Shown piece after piece: positions 22,101 to 31,639 of a stretch of 36,789 bases of DNA. A model generated the notes under the pieces. The model had not been told where the DNA came from, did not search any database, and saw nothing but the letters and a program-made list of their open reading frames with translations. Within the stretch, counting starts at the first letter, position 1; every line of letters begins with the position of its first letter. The stretch covers positions 1 through 36,789 of the forward strand of contig JANBQC010000261.1 in the NCBI GenBank assembly GCA_027576995.1. The letters are read 5' to 3'. This DNA comes from Dimargaris cristalligena (Eukaryota; Kickxellomycota; Dimargaritomycetes; Dimargaritales; Dimargaritaceae). The translations under genes and the position numbers were made by a program.

Positions 22101-23869
22101 AAGTCCTGGCGAATTTCGTAGGCTGATTCCAACCGGAAGAGTACGAAGTTGCGGAGGAGGTAATCGTGCAGGGTAAGGAACTGTAGGTTCAGTTTGGGTA
22201 GTGGCAGACAGTGCGGAGTACCCTCCCGGGCCGCCCGGGCCGAGGGTGCGAGCGGCTGGGTCAAAAGGTCGGCGAGCGATACGTTATGCTGACCCCGACG
22301 GGGCTCGGCCAGTGAAGAGTCGAACAGAAGACGCTCGTCTGGATACAGAGGCAGCGCGTGGATGAGCTCCATTTGGCTTTGTCGCTTCTGGTATATTTGG
22401 ACCAGAGTTCGGCGGAGGTGGTCGTCAGTGCAGGTCGCTGGAGAGTCAGAGTCATCGTAGACCACCTGGGTCCGCACTCCTAGGCCAGCACAAAGCTGCA
22501 CCAACTGGTCTGATGATAGGCGTTGCAGATAGCCATCGAGTACTGGGCCCTGCTCGAGGCTCGCGATATTGGCCAGGACGAGTTCTTTGAGTTCATTCGG
22601 GAACCGCTGGTAAGCGAAACGCTGGAGGTGGCCCAAACGGTAGTAGTGTAACTGTTTATGACGCTCCTCGGTTAGTCCCGTGCCGGTGTAGTCATTAATC
22701 TCAAAATCCATGTAGTATTCCAACATGTCAACCAGCTGGCGGAAGCACCGATACGTAGGATGTTCGACGGTGTACCAAGGGGACGCATGGCAATACACCA
22801 AAACCTGGTGGTCCACTAGTACCAAATTTAGATACCGGCGAGTGGGAATCTGGGCCACTAAATCAATCAGCAGCTCCAGGAATCGCTCGGCGTATTTAAT
22901 CGTAGCCTTGGCGGGGGGCTCGGCCTCAGTTGAATCCACATCCATGGCGGTCTCATTTGAAGCGGCCGGGACTGCCGCGATTGCCAAGAAGTGGCGGATC
23001 AAAAAGGGTAAGAGGTCCCGGTACCGTTTCATTTCGACCTGGGCATCGGCGGGGGCCTGGTCGATCCGCTTGTTCTGCTTCTTCCAGATTTTCTTAAGGT
23101 TGGGTACTTTGAGAAATTCCCGTTGCCGCAAAACATCACTACCCAGGGCGTGCCAGAGAGACAGCCCAACGAGCTTGACACATTCGGCCCGAATGACTTC
23201 GTTTTCAAGACTTTGGAAGCAATTCAGCAAGAAGGTGAGGAGAGCTTGTCGAGTGGTCGGTGTGAGACTCGTGAATTGCGGGGGCGACAGACAGCGGACA
23301 ACTTGGGCGAAGAGCTGGGCGAACTGAGTGGGCTGATTGGCTAGAAACCGCCAGGGGTCGGTGATGCGCTGGCGTAGTTTTTCGTTTATGAGATGCACGA
23401 GGGTAAACACATGGGCCGCTGTTGGGTTCGGGGTTTGGTCTAAATGGGGCCATAGGTAGCGTTCTAGGTACTGGCTGAGTTCCAGGAATGCCAGAGTAGC
23501 GGTGGGGAATTCCCGCTTTTCCAGATAGTCGGTGTAAATATGGCTGACGATGGTAGGCTTCCAAGGGAACGCCCGATTAGATACAGACGCGTTGTTCGCC
23601 ATCAGTCCGGATGACGAGCCCGGCTGGAAACCCCAGTGCCCGGTCGCTAAGAGAGCGAGTGGATCACTCACGGCCAATTCGATGGGCTGAGGTAGGGCCG
23701 CCTCTTGCATATCCAACGCGTCCGGTCTATGGGACCTTCCCCCGCGACCTCGTTGGGAATTACCGCGACCACGGCCTCGACCTCGACCACGAGCCTGGCC
23801 CCGGCCTCGTCCCCGACCGCGGGGATTCGGTTCACTTTCAGCTGCCTTGGAAAAAGAGGGGTTTGCCAT
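19103..23869 (-). CDS. AQR: intron-binding spliceosomal RNA helicase Aquarius (Cwf11 / IBP160)
   Basis: Aquarius is an SF1, Upf1-like helicase that binds the intron upstream of the branch point and acts in the spliceosome during activation and catalysis. The 1588-residue intronless frame has the family layout: an ARM-like N-terminal half (LEFSQYLENYLW-type motif seen here as LELSQYLERYLW), then the helicase. Walker A is GPPGTGKTDV at G940-K946; motif II is MEEAAQILEIET from M1185; motif III is IGDHHQLPPIVKN; then DCQGRARPALSRLY, LTTYNGQKALIRDV, KYQGQQNDYILLSLVRT and VAVSRARLGLYVFAR. The core closely follows animal AQR. Unusual parts are an N-terminal RG-rich segment (residues 17-48, about a dozen RG pairs) and an acidic Ser/Asp/Gly tail after about 1505. 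The ATG at 23869 is the first in frame. Much of the RG segment depends on that start. Confidence 0.96.
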   Translation of the reverse strand: MANPSFSKAAESEPNPRGRGRGRGQARGRGRGRGRGNSQRGRGGRSHRPDALDMQEAALPQPIELAVSDPLALLATGHWGFQPGSSSGLMANNASVSNRAFPWKPTIVSHIYTDYLEKREFPTATLAFLELSQYLERYLWPHLDQTPNPTAAHVFTLVHLINEKLRQRITDPWRFLANQPTQFAQLFAQVVRCLSPPQFTSLTPTTRQALLTFLLNCFQSLENEVIRAECVKLVGLSLWHALGSDVLRQREFLKVPNLKKIWKKQNKRIDQAPADAQVEMKRYRDLLPFLIRHFLAIAAVPAASNETAMDVDSTEAEPPAKATIKYAERFLELLIDLVAQIPTRRYLNLVLVDHQVLVYCHASPWYTVEHPTYRCFRQLVDMLEYYMDFEINDYTGTGLTEERHKQLHYYRLGHLQRFAYQRFPNELKELVLANIASLEQGPVLDGYLQRLSSDQLVQLCAGLGVRTQVVYDDSDSPATCTDDHLRRTLVQIYQKRQSQMELIHALPLYPDERLLFDSSLAEPRRGQHNVSLADLLTQPLAPSARAAREGTPHCLPLPKLNLQFLTLHDYLLRNFVLFRLESAYEIRQDLEDVVRRIGARVVHEGVGNQRDTVTQSVQFRGWSRMAVPIETFTVVEVAKPHLGANVPSLVKADVTINVSRFTDSVREDWDTQVRARDIMFLVTIRGPAHSSKTTKATDAASPDDKLGIAYVRGCEVLDQIGEDGKPVEERGKPRDEQRRPTGPLRTFRVVLDANQYAQDMRDYEHGGDTKASLDQPPREDIYETFNLLVRRKPEENNFKAVLETIRDLMLNERVVVPAWLQSVFLGYGDPAGAHYSRLPQALSSIDFRDTFLDLEHVRASFAPMAVEAPGAPTPPYVVKFSADANASANGDATLQVATYTPPNMGPYPFNVPRRNAIRFTPRQVEAIRSGVNPGLSLIVGPPGTGKTDVAVQIIANLYHNFPDQHILLVTHSNQALNQLFTKIMALDIDERHLLRLGHGEEELETDEDFGKLGRVNSFLEKRLRLLGEVDRLANSLDVPGDHGDTCETASYFYVSRVLPRWEPYLRLLEKAKRSPGATDPAVERETLATQFPFQVYFQNAPQPLFPAEASVAHTVAIAEGCFHHINQMFTELEEIRPFELLRTNYDRSNYLLTKEARIIAMTCTHAALKRRELVRLGFKYDSVVMEEAAQILEIETLIPLLLQNPEDGRDRLKRVVLIGDHHQLPPIVKNQRFQRYGNMEQSLFTRFMRLGVPGIQLDCQGRARPALSRLYAWRYRQLGDLPNVQSEPRYLMANAGFAAPCQLINVEDYEGQGESAPTPYFYQNVGEAEYVVAVYQYMRLLGYPADRITILTTYNGQKALIRDVLQARCSWHPYFQTPAKITTVDKYQGQQNDYILLSLVRTKAVGHLRDIRRLTVAVSRARLGLYVFARQSLFATCAELAPTLNQLMYRPEFANRSSTAVPHQSPSDQQRQGQSQRLVLYPTETFPSERPVDTPLDPEHTLVVDDVAHLGKVVYEMARRQLSAAEPENGADHSHAQAPGEPTTDQSDASSDEASPGEAGGSGDDADGSANGQEMNEDGASDSADSDA

Positions 23870-24282
23870 GTGACCGAAGGGATAAAGGAAGTGGAGAAGT
23901 AGGAATTAGAAGAAACGAATGCAGCAATGAAAGAAGGGCAAGGGAAGACACGGTCAAAGAGGATAATAGAAGAAAAAAGAGGTAGTTTAATCTATGAACG
24001 CTTTTCAAGCTACAATTGGAACCTTGCGAGAAAAGGTCATCGGATTTACTATAGTTTTGTAGCGGCCGAATGTAGAGCATTTTAACTTCTATGCATCTCC
24101 CTTTATATGTTCACTTCAGCTTGTGCCCTAAACTTAGGTCCACTCCTCTCGTTTAATATACACTCTTATTTATTATAAACACTAGTTGGTAGGCATTTTC
24201 AGCCAAGTAGAATGCTAACAAATGTACTCGACTGCCGCCCTTTAGTGGCTAATTATTGCGACAAAGAAAGTTTATTGATATA
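23870..24282. other. AQR promoter region and 3' flank of the zinc-finger gene
   Basis: The minus-strand leader of AQR is C/T-rich for about 130 nt, so a different minus frame (23838-24080) looks open and hydrophobic. The rest is AT-rich. No gene is supported. Confidence 0.5.
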
Positions 24283-24750
24283 TCATTCGGCAGTAGTGGA
24301 GTCTTGGGGATGTATTGTATTTATATGGCGCTTAAGGATATCTTTGCGATTGAACGCTCGCGCACAATTTGTACAGGCAAAGGGCCTCTCCTTGGTAAAA
24401 CTTTTTAAGTGGCGGTTAAGTTCTTGTTTGCGGGAATAACTTCGGTTACATGGTGCACAAGAAAAAGTAATTTTGGGACGACGCTTCCTGCAGACGTATT
24501 TTGTGAAATGGACATTGCGTCTGGCAGAGAACCTGAATTGTCTACGACAAATGGGGCACTTTAAGGGATATTTCTTCATAAAGTCCGACATCTGCTGATG
24601 GTATGGGCTTCCCTCTTCCTGCCACAGGTCCGGGTTGGTCGGGTCCCAAGGAACATCAGGGTGTTCAAAGAACGCATGGTCAGAGGGAGTGCCATGGGTA
24701 CTATTGTCATCACGGTCCCTGTCGCTCGTTTGGGAGCCGCTATCCGCCAC
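24283..24750 (-). CDS. C2H2-type zinc-finger protein (frame continues from the secreted-type ORF upstream)
   Basis: The frame encodes an acidic N-terminal part and a Cys/His-rich C-terminal part with three finger-like units. Unit 1 has CPIC, then 12 residues to H and a final C (C2HC-like). Unit 2 is CAPC-x12-H but has F where the second His should be. Unit 3, CTNC-x12-H-x4-H, is canonical and follows a TKERPF linker like the classical TGEKPF. Such arrays bind DNA or RNA in the nucleus. The frame has no ATG at its 5' end: the first codon is GTG, directly after the TAG of the frame at 24751-24993, in the same phase. The first internal ATG is at 24591 and would give 102 residues containing all three fingers. 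Either that is the start, or this is the second exon or readthrough part of the upstream frame. Confidence 0.6.
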   Translation of the reverse strand: MADSGSQTSDRDRDDNSTHGTPSDHAFFEHPDVPWDPTNPDLWQEEGSPYHQQMSDFMKKYPLKCPICRRQFRFSARRNVHFTKYVCRKRRPKITFSCAPCNRSYSRKQELNRHLKSFTKERPFACTNCARAFNRKDILKRHINTIHPQDSTTAE

Positions 24751-24993
24751 CTAGAGAACGGGCTCGTCCGACGGGTACTTTGGTATAAACTGGCCAAAAA
24801 GGGGTGATTGGCCCATTAAATCGGCCTCGGCAACTTCCTCGGGGGACATGCTGAGTTTGAGCCTCTCAATGTTCTGAGACAGCTGGTCATCAGTGAATTC
24901 ACCAAAGTTGGGGGTTGTAAAGCCCTGCTCAGAGGCATAGCTGAGGGCTAAAGAACTTAGGATAAGTAGACCAATACAGTTTAAAATATTCAT
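24751..24993 (-). CDS. short secreted-type protein, or first exon of the zinc-finger gene
   Basis: From ATG at 24993 the frame reads MNILNCIGLLILSSLALSYA, a textbook signal peptide with a likely cut after YA-S, then an acidic 60-residue stretch (FTDDQLSQNIERLKLSMSPEE). It ends with TAG after 80 residues, and the same frame continues into the zinc-finger segment. The stop sits in GTTCTCTAG, which also reads as a 3' splice acceptor. A phase-0 intron of 84 nt from GTTGCC (starting at 24834) to that AG would remove the stop and give a 208-residue fusion; the donor is weak. The options are a stand-alone secreted peptide, an intron-retention isoform, stop readthrough, or a nonsense mutation. I recognise no family in the first 80 residues. 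Confidence 0.5.
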   Translation of the reverse strand: MNILNCIGLLILSSLALSYASEQGFTTPNFGEFTDDQLSQNIERLKLSMSPEEVAEADLMGQSPLFGQFIPKYPSDEPVL

Positions 24994-26860
24994 GTTTGAG
25001 ATTAACGCGTGGAAAGTGGTATGTTAAATAGACATAAAACTATGGTGACCAGTTGAGTATAAATGAATACTAGAAAATACTTTCCCGTTACAGTTGATTA
25101 ATATAAACCAAACAAAATGAAGGGGGGATTGGGGAAACCGCCGCAATGAACTGGTTGAAAAGGGTATTAGAGTAAAGGAAACTAAATTTGATATGTGGGT
25201 GCACGGCCAGCTTAATTTATAATACCCGCTTGACAAACCGACCAGGCTGCATAACCTTAGCAAAAAATAACATCGGTAAGTATGTATAAAATGACATTCA
25301 CCCTTTGTTTTTATTTATATAGCAGAACTGGTTTAGTTAGGATTAGGCAGGTAATCCTTTGTGTACCCATGTTCCCTCCCTAATGCTCTTTGAATTCACC
25401 ACAGATTAGAGGGTACTACACCGAGCCGATTTAGTTATTCTTCATTTGTGCCGGCGTGGTACATAGGGACACTAGCCACTGCCCTTGTTAGTTATCGTTT
25501 CATAGTTGAATGTGCCCTCTTTATAGTATTGCACCGCCTATGGTTAAAGTTACTTCGGGGTCATCAGCCTAGGCCTATTGGGGAGTGGTTCACTTCTTCA
25601 CTGTGGCCACCACACGGAGAAGGTTCAGTGTCACTATAGAGTTAATCCCTTCATATATTTTTTTGGACTAGGCTCTTCCCCAGTTAGACTTAAATGGACC
25701 TCCTACCCAGCCTAGTATTGGCGTTGTACCGGAGAATCAAGACCATTGAAATGGACCTCTCTCATGAATATGGTGGGTTGGGTTAAAAAACTGACATTCA
25801 ACCTTTTATTCGGGGGGGAGGTGCTCTTTGCCTTGAAAACGGTCGAAAAGCGCCAAAAGCCCAATCTGGGAAACCAACTAAGGGGGACTATTCACTAAGT
25901 CCATTCAGATGAGGATTATATGGGTGCCGCAGACAGCCCCCCTCCCGTCGATAAACGGGGACAACCGCTACATGGACAAGAGTGGCCATTTCTAGTAAAC
26001 TCAGGTATGCCTTGGTTGTTCAATAGTGATAAATATCGATTTCCGCTAATGATTAATTTGACACCCGTGTTTAGCTTGCATGTATCCTGTCCCCGTCTAT
26101 TGTCGTCAAAGTATTTCCATCAAACTCTGCTGAAAAATATGCCCCGACAGGCATAGTAGTATCTCCAGTTTCTGACTATTTATGTTAGTTTATTTAGTTG
26201 CTCTACACCATTTCATTTTAACCACTTATAATGCCCCCTACCAACTACACTATTCATTAAGACTAACCATCCAGAGGCGCCTATTGTCTTCTCACTACTG
26301 TCACCCTTTCTATACAGTTATATTGATATTCCTTTAGTATTCCCAATGATCTATCCAGAACCCATTCCTGCATGTATTAACATTCTTGGCGGGCTAAATA
26401 GTGGCTATAGGTGCAAAATATACCTGTTCGGCCTATCGACTTCCCGCAATAAACGCTACTATATTTTTCAATTGCACCAACAAGCTGGCTCAGTTTGTCA
26501 CCCCCAACCTAGTATATCTCCACTTCACGCAGCCTTAATTACCATTGTATCCGGGTGGCACTATTGCTTATACTCGCAATTACACCTAACTATGGCTATG
26601 GTACATGTATACACTCTGCTCAACTTTTCAAGGACATCCGAACCGTATCTTCAAATGAGTCCGCTGTAATAGAGTGGTTGGGGAGTAAGGGGAAAGTGGT
26701 ATGTGCTCTTGATACCCCGATATATCAAAATGTGGCACCCTTTATTGGGTGATATTGTGCTCCAATCAACATATGGAAGCCAAAGTAGCCTTTCACTCAA
26801 AAGGACAGCAGGTTGATATTTCCAACAACGATGCGCGGATGTCTTGGGTCATACAATTAG

Positions 26861-26911
26861 GGGTGGGGGTGGTGGTACGACAGTCTGTTGATACTACTTC
26901 CACCCCCATCC
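26861..26911. repeat. 12 bp imperfect inverted repeat
   Basis: GGGTGGGGGTGG (26861-26872) and CCACCCCCATCC (26900-26911) pair at 11 of 12 positions; the mismatch would be a G-U pair in RNA transcribed from the plus strand. Loop 27 nt. Confidence 0.7.
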
Positions 26912-27989
26912 ACTGGCTCTATGAGTTCCATTTATCCTATGCGGACGACCCATTTCAGTCTTGAGCGGAACCAATTGTCTGGGGGAAATTGGACTATCTG
27001 AAAGGGATGGTATGTCATAGTTAATTTCCAGCCCCCAGGTGTTATTACCATCCCAAGACAAGTGCCTGTACGGGTAGTTAATTAATGACGAAGCAGTGGG
27101 GCCACTATTCAACTGGGGCCCAATGCCCTCTTTTGTTTTTTTGCCATTTTTAAAACACGTTGCCAGTGTCCATGGGCAGTGTGGCTTGCCCCAAAATTCA
27201 CTTTGACAATGTATATGCAGTCTGGCTGAATATTTCACATATCTTTATTTGCGTGGGTAGTATCATCTGGTAGGTAATTAGGCGACCTTTCTCCGATACT
27301 ACTGGTAGTTTGATACCAATCAAATTATATTTTGGTACCCAAAGGGCCCCTCTATGTTTTAGCTTAGTTCGATTGGACTTTAGTATGCCATGCTAAATAT
27401 TACAGTTACGAACTAGGGATATACCAGTACCACTTATGTATATAAATAACCCCAAGGAAACGTTTAGCGGGCACTTCTCTATTAGATTCTTTTGTAGCCC
27501 ATTATTAATCGCAAAGAATAATACCGCATTTAATTCTGAATTGATTAAAAGAAAAAGGGGGAGGGTATGCAAGTTGACCCCCGATCAAAATTAGCGGTTT
27601 ACAGTCCTCCCCCTTCTTACCGGCCGATCGACGCAAAAGACTCGGAATAAAGGGTATTTCAAAAGCCGCTACTGCCATCCCATCTCTAGTTTGCTTTGCG
27701 AATAACGTATTAGGGACTCCCTTGTACATCAAACTACCCAATTTCCCTCCATTGGGCAGCCTAATAAAGCGCAAATAATCAGAGGCGTCTGGGGACAAGA
27801 CTCGCAATCCACATTTGGACGCTTGTGCGACGGCTTTTCATGAAGGAGTATACGCAGTTGAGGTGCCATATTCAGTCAGCCACCACTAAAAAATGAATAT
27901 ATAAAGGCAGGTGGTTAAAGTAACAATGTCCCCCATTGGCACCCTCTCCCCAGTAACACGTTCACGGCGGGATATCTCGTGATCATTTG

Positions 27990-27998
27990 TATATAAAT
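27990..27998 (+). promoter_or_regulatory. TATA box of the F-box-like secreted gene
   Basis: TATATAAAT, 188 bp before the ATG at 28186, followed by a long pyrimidine-rich tract typical of fungal initiator regions. Confidence 0.5.
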
Positions 27999-28185
27999 AC
28001 CAACCTACACCCACTCCCTCATTTCGATTAATTCCACCCATCCTGCCTTCTTTCAACTAGACCTCGTTTGGAATTTTTACTACCCCACTTAAGACTCTGC
28101 CCGCCTCCACTCCAATCCCGGCGCTCGATCCCTTCTTTCTCGTCCGAATAGGCTCACACCAAGTCACACGATTGTAACTCGCCCA

Positions 28186-29838
28186 ATGAAGTTCATATTC
28201 AATTATGTCACTCTGGTAGGTATGATGTTTGCCCACTGTGCCATTACTCACCCACATTCTGGCAATGAGGTGCCCTGGCAAGGGTTGGGTGGACTGATAT
28301 CGAAAATAAAGTCTCTCTACAATAATTTAGGGTACCCAACTGGTTGCAGTGATACGGTGGTACTTCGCGACACCATGCCCGGCGGATTCGACAATGAGTG
28401 CGACAACGCGCACCTAGCTAATCCAACTGAGAGGCCCGTATGTGCCGACCAAGCCAAGTCGAGAAAGCCTTTCAAGATGTTAGCCGAGGGCTCGCCGCAG
28501 GAAATACTCGGGCTAGTGGGTCGGCAACTCAGCCCACTTGATTTGGCCCAGGTTGCCCAAGTATCTAAAACGACTCGACTAGTGGCACTCAGTAACATGG
28601 GCTATCGCGACGCGGTCAATGTAAGTCTAAACGTATGGTTTTCACGAGTGTAACCAACCATTGAGGGTTGACATATGAGACTTATTAGCCATCAAGGAAG
28701 AACATGGGATGTTTCCGTTTCGAAGCATCACCTCCCTGCACGATCGCTACATGACTGCAAACTCACCGTGCGCATTACCAAGCCATTTTTATATCTAATA
28801 TTTCTAAACTACCACTATAATTTGATACGGAAAACCCAGACCGGGAAATACACCAACCCACAAATTACCGAATTACTCACTCACGGATTTAGGGACCACG
28901 AAGAAGCCATAATCCGAGGACTTATGCATGTAGAGTTTGCCAACACTATGTTCCAGGAGCTCTATGATAAGGTCTCCTACTACGGGGTCACACCTCGTGG
29001 GAGTCCCTCTCCTCTTAACAATCAATCTGATATTGATGATCGGGGTAAAATTTTGGCTCTACCCGGACTGGTGTCGGGGCTACAAAAGGTCTACGCCGAT
29101 TGGTGTTATGTGCGTTTGGACCAACTGTCCCGGCAGCAGCTTTCCCATGTATTTCCACTAGTTGAATTTGCACTCCATAACGATATTACGCAACTCTGGA
29201 ACGTCACCAAAAAGTTGTCCAGACTAAACATTCACGAAGGCAGTATCCAAAAGCTAGTAGCACTATTCGGTGGTATGGTTACTTCCGAGGGGGAGCTCCT
29301 CTCCAATTACTTTAAATTAGATATGGCTACTTCCCGTATTTCTATAGTATACCATTCCGTCGTATCGGAAATCGTTAGCGCCCTGGCGGCCGATAGGCAA
29401 TTCGACAAACTGGGCACCTATATCGCCAAAATTATGCGCTCAAGAAACCGGGCAGCTAACATGGATAATTTTTTGAGACTGATGATCTTGGAATTCAACC
29501 TAGATGGTCTAGTGGCCGAGGCGTTGGGCGCCTTTGATTTTAATGCATCCTATGTAATCAGGTGTGCCCAGCATCTGGGTTTCCACCAGGCTTACCAGAG
29601 GCTCATTAACAAATATGGCCAGCCACAGTCGGACTTTCGGACTAATCGCAACCTTTGCACGGCCTTGTATGGTGCATATGGCATGATCCACCTAAGCCCC
29701 CGTCCCCCCGGTTCGAATGGTGGTGACACGCGTCCCTCGGTATCTTTTCGGGCCCTCCGTTCCGCCCTGCCTAAATATCTCGAATTACCCGAATCGGCCT
29801 TCGAGGACCAAATTGTGGTTGAAAAGCTGATCAAATAA
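28186..29838 (+). CDS. F-box-like protein with N-terminal signal peptide, two exons
   Basis: Exon 1 (28186-28620) codes for 145 residues. It starts MKFIFNYVTLVGMMFAHCAI, a hydrophobic signal-peptide-like segment, and carries an F-box-like motif at about residues 103-142 (SPQEILGLVGRQLSPLDLA, then QVAQVSKTTRLV). F-box proteins normally bind Skp1 and select targets for SCF ubiquitin ligases in the cytosol or nucleus. At 28621 the frame meets a perfect donor, GTAAGT. Exon 2 continues in a different open frame to TAA at 29838. The preferred acceptor is the CAG ending at 28839, preceded by TTTCTAAAC, which keeps phase and gives about 477 residues. The C-terminal part looks helical and Leu-rich, with no family I recognise. 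Acceptors at 28725 or 28696 are possible. A TATA box lies upstream. The F-box call is by eye and the secretion signal is a prediction. Confidence 0.6.
28621..28839 (+). other. predicted intron of the F-box-like gene
   Basis: Donor GTAAGT; acceptor CCCAG; branch-like CTAAAC about 30 nt before the acceptor; AT-rich 3' half. It is 219 nt, phase 0. The donor is strong, the acceptor less certain. Confidence 0.5.
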
Positions 29839-31639
29839 AGACCCATTTGGTTTTCGTCGGTTCGAACCTTGAAACCAGTTAGCGTGATCCTAGCACCTCC
29901 CCTTCCTTAAGAAACCTATTTTAAGAGCACACTTGTGACTCCGTCTATCGCCGGTTCTTTTTCTCCAATGTGGTCATTGCTAGTTAGGTAGTCCATCCAG
30001 TCGGCCACCCTTTTTAGCCCTATGATTTCCCAATCCCGATTATTTTCCAAGTGCCCCTCGAGTAATCATGATGGTTAGTGTTCTAGGGCTGCCTAGTTCC
30101 TACTTAATGGCCCTTTTTTTAATTTGAACGCTGGCTTGACCTATTGGTAATTTTATTGAAATATATAGCCTACAGCTGTAATCCTGTAAACAAATAAAAT
30201 ATTATGTCTGGCTGTTGTAAGAACCGTATAACTTGCGAGTGGGCTATACTTATGGGCCACTTTGATTAAAATGGCTTCTAAGTCGGCATGGCATCGACCT
30301 TGACGTAGCCATCATTAAACAGATACAGTATACTTTAATTGGCTATGAAATATTTTATTCGAATATACAAGAGCCACTGGGTCCAGATACAAAGTTCGGG
30401 ATAGTATGCGCCTATCAAGTGATGTCCTACTTTATGAACTGGGCTAGCGTGGCGGTTCACCACGCTATTACTACTGTGCCCTCCAATATCCCGAGGATTA
30501 TAATAGGAACCGTACGGGGTTTCAGGTCAATGACGAAAATATCAGAAACGTAACATGAACGATGGAAAGTGAATAGAGTGGGCAATTTTGATAGAAAAAT
30601 GTAGCGAAGAGTATGTAGACGAAGAAAGGCAGTAGCGACAGCAGCGCTAGTGAAACACAGAGTTACTAACATGTTAGCCGATCACCTTTTACGTTCAGTA
30701 GGTTCAGGTTCTACCATGTGGGGGCTGGCATTGCATGGCAAGTGCAACATCCGTCCCTTTTGGATATAAAAGTCTCCTTGTAGCAGCCCCTTGTAAAACA
30801 ATGAGATGCCCACATGCTTGGTATACCTAGCTGGAGTTGACAAGGACTTCAGAAGTTGGTGCCGCTGTCGTTACAAAGGGCTAATTATTTGGCAATGACT
30901 CGAAATCCTGGACGGCGTGGCTGAGGCTATAGCCCCAGCAATGTCGATATTGTTGGAATTGGGCCCAGCTGCAGGGATTCAAGTATCGGAAACACCCACT
31001 GTCCAATTTTCGGAACACCATTGGATATCCTTCGAGTATTGTGGTCTTATTATGAGAGGGCCACCAAGGCCATTCACACAATCTATTTGAAGATATATTT
31101 GATTAAACCTCTTACCAACCTGGGTTTATCAAATTACTTTTGCTGTATATCTGGTATCATTTATAAATAAAGAATAGTTCCCTCTGGGGAACATTAGATT
31201 CTCTGGAAATAATGTAAATTCGAACCAGGTTTTGGTACATGTTTGTTGGTTTTCACTCCGTCCCGGTCTATGGTGAGTTTTACTCCCGATTATGTATTTT
31301 GAACTAGGTAAGATTCGTTTCATAATATTAGGTAGCATGGTCCAAATTAAAGTATTATACAATATTTTATCATAACTATATACAAAAGCCTACACTACTG
31401 CCAAAATTTTTTACGGAACACTCTGTCTGATTGCCGCTACGTACTCCAGATTCCCAGCCGCAGGCCCTCGAATGAGCCAGATGAATAGACTACTTATTCT
31501 ATATTATCATTATATCGTAATATTCATTAAATTAATCGTTAACCGTCTAAAAAATTCCTTAAAGTCGTGTTATAATTAACCTGGTGAGGGTAGTCTTGAA
31601 CACATTTCATGTGTATATATTACGAGACCCTCGTAAAAA
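29839..31639. other. AT-rich spacer with no supported gene
   Basis: This holds the 3' flank of the F-box-like gene (AATAAA at 30193-30198) and AT-rich DNA. A minus-strand ATG frame at 30457-30672 begins MLVTLCFTSAAVATAFL, hydrophobic like a secretion signal, but the rest is featureless. Minus frames at 30881-31081 and 31129-31362 look protein-like but start with TTG and could not be joined cleanly by splicing. A TATA-like GGATATAAAA lies near 30762. Confidence 0.4.

Larger units (their letters stand above)
24994..28185. other. AT-rich spacer with no supported gene
   Basis: The longest gene-poor stretch, 3.2 kb. Open frames of 60-115 codons occur (for example 25920-26156 plus with an ATG; 26894-27238 and 27505-27807 minus, starting GTG and TTG), but none has a recognisable motif and most lack an ATG. 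They could be chance frames, exons or decayed genes. A G-rich/C-rich inverted repeat is at 26861-26911, and the promoter of the F-box-like gene occupies the last 250 bp. Confidence 0.5.

Noticed and set aside
23838..24080. 80-codon ATG frame upstream of and overlapping the AQR start
   Set aside because: Its hydrophobic product reflects the C/T-rich leader of AQR. It has no family features, and there is no evidence that the mRNA begins that far upstream.
26101..26882. TGTCGT and ACGACA 0.8 kb apart, same ends as the solo LTR
   Set aside because: Flanks TCTAT and GTCTG differ, and the interior lacks the hairpins of the 35276-35750 element.
27505..27807. 100-codon minus-strand frame
   Set aside because: It starts with TTG and its upstream extension ends in a stop after 11 codons without an ATG; there is no motif and no convincing splice partner.
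29859..29868. GGTTCGAACC, resembling a tRNA B box
   Set aside because: It is a palindrome just after the F-box-like gene. No A box, cloverleaf or acceptor stem is found at the right distance on either strand. A similar B-box-like sequence near 31215 on the minus strand fails in the same way.
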